A DNA stretch of 6,828 nt, from NCBI GenBank assembly GCA_017385345.1, contig JAFNRY010000313.1, positions 1 through 6,828 on the forward strand. Direction: 5' to 3'. This document shows, one piece after another, positions 4,175 to 6,828 of the stretch. The position numbers and the translations under genes were made by a program. The DNA comes from Kiritimatiellia bacterium. Its GTDB lineage: Bacteria; Verrucomicrobiota; Kiritimatiellia; RFP12; UBA1067. Positions within the stretch are counted from its first letter, which is position 1. Every line of letters begins with the position of its first letter. A model generated the notes under the pieces. The model saw nothing but the letters and a program-made list of their open reading frames with translations, did no database searches and was not told where the DNA came from.

Positions 4175-6828
4175 TCATTCGACCGAGACCGCCCACGGCC
4201 CGCCGGCCGGCTTCTTCACCGTCGCCGCGCCGACGCCTGATCCGTCCAGCACGAATCCGACGATTTTGACCGTGTACTTGACGAGCTTCTTCGAGCCCCT
4301 CGCATTCTCGGAAACCGAATACGCCTTGAACGAACCGGTGAAACGGCCGGTCTTCTCCGTGTAGCTCAATTTGATGGACGACTTGTTCGTCTTGTCGCCG
4401 TTGCGCCCGTAGGAAACGGTCAGGCTCTTCAATCCCGTGGCCTTGTCGGTCTGGAGTTTCACGGAGGCGTTGCCGGGAAACTTCCACTTGCGGCGGACGA
4501 CGCTGAACGGCTCTTCGAACGGCAGCAAAGCGGTCTGGAGCGTTCCTGCGGCGGCGAGATCGAAGTCGTCCGAAAGGCGGAAGACGCCCGAAGCGGCGCC
4601 GCCGGCGAGGGGACCGCCGACCTTCGCGGCCTTCATAAAATACGACGCTCCGGCGAGCAGGCCGACGCCGTCCGCGCCGGCGACAAGAGCCATTTCGCCG
4701 ACGGGCTCCTTGAACGTAAGCGTTCCGGAAACGGCGCCGTCTTCGCCAAACTTGAGCGTCACGCCTCTGGCGCTCGCCTTCCTGCCGTCGAGCAGCGTTG
4801 CCGATCCGGAAACCCTGACAGTGCTTTTTCTGGCGTTCTTCTTTCCAAATTTGAGCTGCACCACGCCGGCGAGACTGCCGTCGGCGTTGTAAAGCGCGCC
4901 GGCGATAGTCTGCGCCTTGGCGTATGTCGCATCGTTTGTGAAAGCGATGGCGTATGCATCGGATTCTTCTCCGTCGCCGCCGCCGGAACCGCCGCCTTCG
5001 CCTTCTCCTTCGCCGCCGCCGTCGTCGTCGCCGCCGGAGTCGCCGCCATCATCCTCTTCGCCAGACGAACCGTCGCCCGCGATCCTGTATGAAATATTCG
5101 TGACAAGTCCGCACCAATTGCGCGTTTCGGGAACGGTGAACCGCGCGGTATGGATCCCGGCGTTTCGCGGCGCGTTCGTCGCAGCCGCATCGTAAACCAC
5201 CGACACATTTCCGAATTGAGAAACCGCAGCCGGCGGCTCGTACTCGACTCCAGCCGTGCGTCCGGCCATGTTAGGCACGACCAGCCATGCATTGGTTGCT
5301 TTGAAAATCTCCACTGTCGCGAAATTGGTCACCCCGGCATAACCGTCGGCAAGCACTTCGTACCACACCTTGACAGGTCCGTTCGTCATGGCTTGCACAT
5401 ATACGGGCGCGGCATCTGCAAACGGCCCGTCTTTGGCAAGCGAATACCTTGCCGAACAGCGGTTAGTAGCGCCGGGATCGACCGACACCTCGATGCTGTG
5501 GCTCGAACCATCGTACTCGCCCATGCACGACGTCGCCATAACGCAGACTACAGGCTCGCTTTCATATATCGTGAACGGGACTTCGGTCGAAACGGACGTC
5601 CAGTTTTCCGAACCCTCCACGGTGAACACCGCGACATAATCACCGCGGACGCTCGGTCTGGAAGGAAGCACCCTGCCGTTTGCGGTCTTGTATGCTACGA
5701 TCACTTCACCGAACGCAGACGCGGATTCCGGTTCGGACGCATCTTCCGTGTCGCGCCAACTGGCCATCGATGGCGCGACCTTCCATGTATTCGTGGCGCA
5801 GGCGATTTTCACGGAGGCGCTGCCGGTCAACGGTTCGTAGCCTTCGGCGGAAACGCGATACCAGACGGACGTCTCGCATACATTGGTAAATAGCGGACAC
5901 TCCGCCTTGTATTCCGCATCGGGAGAGAGCGCGTAGCCGATGATCCAACCGGATTCCGGATTGGATACGCTTACAGCGACACCATGTCCCGAGCCGTCGT
6001 AGGGCCCCTCATACCCGGCGACCTTGGCGCTCATGCCGTGCACATTAAAAGAAACATCTTTTGTCAGGCCGGTCCAGTTTTCCGTCTCCGCGACGGTGAA
6101 GCGCGCCGTGTACGAACCGGCACCGGTTATAGCGTCCGGAGAAACGGGCATATCCACGCTGTTGAAATATTCGATCGTCGCCATGCCGAACTTCGCGACA
6201 CCCTTCAGGCAGTTGGTGCCGTCTTGCAGCCAATTGCCGGAGAAAGAAGGTTCGACTGTCCAGCTGTTCTCCGCCTGCGTGATTTTCACCTCGGCACTAC
6301 CGGTGAACGGAATGCAACCCTCGGCGGAAATACGGTACCAAACGGACGTTTCGCATACATTGGTAAATAGCGGAGCGGCCTCGAAATCGAACGGCCCGTC
6401 TTGGGAAAGCGAATACGCTATGTTCGTTTCGGCCAGAGGCAACCCATCCGCCGCCTTTACGTCCGAAATGGCGATTGTATGTCCCGCGCCGTCGTATTCT
6501 CCCGAATACGGCGTCGCGGCAACAGTGATGTTGCGTTTGTCGCCAAGTGTCGCCTCGAATATGTTTGTATGTGAAAGGCCGGTCCAGTTTGCAGTTTCGA
6601 CAACGGTAAATATCGCCATACACAAACCGGTCGAAACATTCGCGATATCGGAATATTTGATCTTTCCGTCGCCGCTCCAAAACTTCGCCGCAACATCCCC
6701 GAAGCGCGCCTCACCGAAATTGACGCCGTTGGGGTCGCCCACCGTCCTGTCATCCACGTGCGGCTCTACCTTCCACTCGTTCGTCGCCTTCGTGATTTTC
6801 ACGACGACGCTGTTCGTGTACGAGGGGA
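4175..6828 (-). CDS. Large repeat protein with YDG/MBG-like modules and a beta-rich C-terminal domain (N-terminus outside window)
   Basis: The frame is open from the right edge to a TGA at 4177-4175, giving 883 visible codons. The GTG at 6802 is an internal valine: the residues before it ('YTNSVV') continue the repeat pattern seen before the other copies. Three and a half tandem units of about 160-170 residues are visible. Each has a module starting 'VKI..A.N.W.V.P' and closing with 'FTV.ET.NW.GL', then a module opening with 'YDG..H.I.V' and closing with 'WYR.SAEGY.P.TGSA'. The pattern resembles Ig-like MBG/YDG domains of bacterial adhesins (family-level resemblance only). A Gly/Asp/Glu-rich linker (about 4961-5074) separates the repeats from a C-terminal domain of about 260 residues. 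No enzyme motif is visible. The signal peptide, if any, lies outside the window. The protein is probably secreted or surface-exposed (inference from repeat type and linker). Its gene is followed after 10 bases by uvrA on the same strand. Three copies carry a Cys in 'NVCET' or nearby positions, but pairing is not predictable. The exact function is unknown. Confidence 0.9.
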   Translation of the reverse strand, partial: PSYTNSVVVKITKATNEWKVEPHVDDRTVGDPNGVNFGEARFGDVAAKFWSGDGKIKYSDIANVSTGLCMAIFTVVETANWTGLSHTNIFEATLGDKRNITVAATPYSGEYDGAGHTIAISDVKAADGLPLAETNIAYSLSQDGPFDFEAAPLFTNVCETSVWYRISAEGCIPFTGSAEVKITQAENSWTVEPSFSGNWLQDGTNCLKGVAKFGMATIEYFNSVDMPVSPDAITGAGSYTARFTVAETENWTGLTKDVSFNVHGMSAKVAGYEGPYDGSGHGVAVSVSNPESGWIIGYALSPDAEYKAECPLFTNVCETSVWYRVSAEGYEPLTGSASVKIACATNTWKVAPSMASWRDTEDASEPESASAFGEVIVAYKTANGRVLPSRPSVRGDYVAVFTVEGSENWTSVSTEVPFTIYESEPVVCVMATSCMGEYDGSSHSIEVSVDPGATNRCSARYSLAKDGPFADAAPVYVQAMTNGPVKVWYEVLADGYAGVTNFATVEIFKATNAWLVVPNMAGRTAGVEYEPPAAVSQFGNVSVVYDAAATNAPRNAGIHTARFTVPETRNWCGLVTNISYRIAGDGSSGEEDDGGDSGGDDDGGGEGEGEGGGSGGGDGEESDAYAIAFTNDATYAKAQTIAGALYNADGSLAGVVQLKFGKKNARKSTVRVSGSATLLDGRKASARGVTLKFGEDGAVSGTLTFKEPVGEMALVAGADGVGLLAGASYFMKAAKVGGPLAGGAASGVFRLSDDFDLAAAGTLQTALLPFEEPFSVVRRKWKFPGNASVKLQTDKATGLKSLTVSYGRNGDKTNKSSIKLSYTEKTGRFTGSFKAYSVSENARGSKKLVKYTVKIVGFVLDGSGVGAATVKKPAGGPWAVSVE
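4178..4954 (-). other. C-terminal domain of the repeat protein, about 259 residues, probably beta-rich
   Basis: After the acidic linker the protein changes character. It becomes rich in Lys, Gly, Ser and alternating hydrophobic residues, as in beta-strands, with few cysteines. Two segments look related: 'VVQLKFGKKNARKSTVRVSG' (about 4864-4805) with its continuation to 'GAVSGTLTF', and 'SVKLQTDKATGLKSLTVSYG' (about 4468-4406) with its continuation to 'GRFTGSFKAY'. This suggests an internal duplication. The extreme end 'GVGAATVKKPAGGPWAVSVE' resembles protein ends I recall from Kiritimatiellota-type genomes; that is unverified. It does not end in the Phe typical of outer-membrane beta-barrels, and no LPxTG or sorting motif is seen. 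An anchoring or export role is a guess from position only. Confidence 0.6.
4961..5074 (-). repeat. Triplet-rich stretch encoding a Gly/Asp/Glu/Ser linker
   Basis: The plus strand shows runs of GCC, GTC and TTC-type triplets, read on the minus strand as Gly, Asp, Glu and Ser codons. About 38 residues are almost entirely Gly, Asp, Glu and Ser, strongly negative and without predicted structure. It marks the boundary between the repeat array and the C-terminal domain. Triplet runs of this kind are prone to length change by slippage. Confidence 0.85.
5421..5447 (-). repeat. 27-base DNA repeat shared by the third and first units
   Basis: This segment matches 6390-6416 at 25 of 27 positions. It encodes the 'YSL(S/A).DGPF' segment of the YDG module. 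A similar DNA-level patch (15 exact bases at 6576-6590 and 6066-6080) encodes the 'NWTGL' anchor of units one and two. Confidence 0.8.
5841..5897 (-). repeat. Near-identical 57-base DNA repeat, copy in second visible unit
   Basis: This is the partner of 6318-6374, offset by exactly 477 bases (159 codons). The 24-base exact match lies at 5874-5897. Both copies keep the same codons for Leu (CTA), Phe (TTT), Asn (AAT) and Val (GTA), which are AT-ending choices in a GC-rich gene. Confidence 0.9.
6318..6374 (-). repeat. Near-identical 57-base DNA repeat, copy in first visible unit
   Basis: This 57-base segment aligns without gaps to 5841-5897, with 6 mismatches by eye. It includes a 24-base exact match (6351-6374). 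It encodes the 'PLFTNVCETSVWYR.SAEG' end of the YDG module. Confidence 0.9.

Larger units (their letters stand above)
5078..6828 (-). repeat. Array of 3.5 protein repeats, about 160-170 codons each
   Basis: Reading along the minus strand, units begin at about 6802, 6289, 5812 and 5314, with spacings of 171, 159 and 166 codons. The anchor 'FTV..(T/S).NW' recurs in all four, at about 6610, 6100, 5626 and 5140. The anchor 'YDG..H' occurs in the first three, at about 6496, 6001 and 5515. The fourth unit has only the first module and runs into the acidic linker. A few codons of a preceding unit are visible at the window edge, so the array continues outside. Confidence 0.88.

Noticed and set aside
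1669..4269. Very long plus-strand open frame (866 codons) antisense to uvrA
   Set aside because: The minus strand encodes an unmistakable UvrA with all motifs. The antisense frame is rich in Arg, Ala, Glu and His, as expected when GC-rich codons are read backwards, and shows no domain. It is a shadow of uvrA codon use.
4165..4300. LexA-type SOS box upstream of uvrA
   Set aside because: I looked for a CTGT-N8-ACAG-like or similar palindrome by eye and saw none. LexA sites differ between phyla, so absence here is weak evidence.
5150..5893. Plus-strand 247-codon frame opposite the repeat array
   Set aside because: It lies antisense to a coherent repeat protein. Its His/Arg-rich content and lack of motifs mark it as a shadow.
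6800..6802. GTG as the start of the large minus-strand protein
   Set aside because: The frame stays open to the window edge and the codons before it continue the repeat pattern. There is no ribosome binding site, so it is an internal Val.
5314..6802. CRISPR array or mobile-element repeats
   Set aside because: The repeats are 159-171 codons apart, in frame and coding. There are no short, evenly spaced direct repeats with unique spacers, and no inverted ends or transposase.

Overview
The window looks like ordinary chromosomal DNA from a GC-rich bacterium. The best guess is the PVC superphylum, perhaps Kiritimatiellota or a relative. That guess rests on one protein: a large secreted-looking protein built from 'YDG..H' modules, followed by an acidic glycine linker and a beta-rich C-terminal domain ending in 'KKPAGGPWAVSVE'. 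I recall similar endings from that group, but this is memory and has not been checked. Nothing in the window marks a phage, plasmid, insertion sequence, CRISPR array or RNA gene.

Left part, plus strand. The window opens inside a coding region that contributes only an Ala/Pro-rich tail (1-243). Twelve bases later comes a complete extended short-chain dehydrogenase/reductase of the sugar-nucleotide epimerase/dehydratase type (256-1299). The tight spacing, with the Shine-Dalgarno-like sequence lying on the upstream stop codon, suggests one transcript.

Middle. A 66-base gap between convergent genes (1300-1365) holds a 7-bp all-GC hairpin that could serve both strands as a terminator, though it has no U tract. 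A complete uvrA (4164 down to 1366, minus strand) follows, with all ATPase and zinc motifs of the nucleotide excision repair damage sensor.

Right part, minus strand. Ten bases upstream of uvrA ends a very large protein (4175 to beyond 6828) whose N-terminus lies outside the window. The visible 883 codons hold three and a half copies of a roughly 160-170-residue repeat, a Gly/Asp/Glu linker and a C-terminal domain of about 260 residues. This protein is the least understood part of the window. Its repeats keep patches of near-identical DNA, including shared AT-ending codons, and hand-counted lines show lower GC there than in uvrA.

The genes do not form a recognisable pathway. The repeat protein and uvrA may be co-transcribed because of their spacing, but no functional link is evident. 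I found no convincing new multi-gene system; the candidates for novelty are the repeat module and the C-terminal domain.
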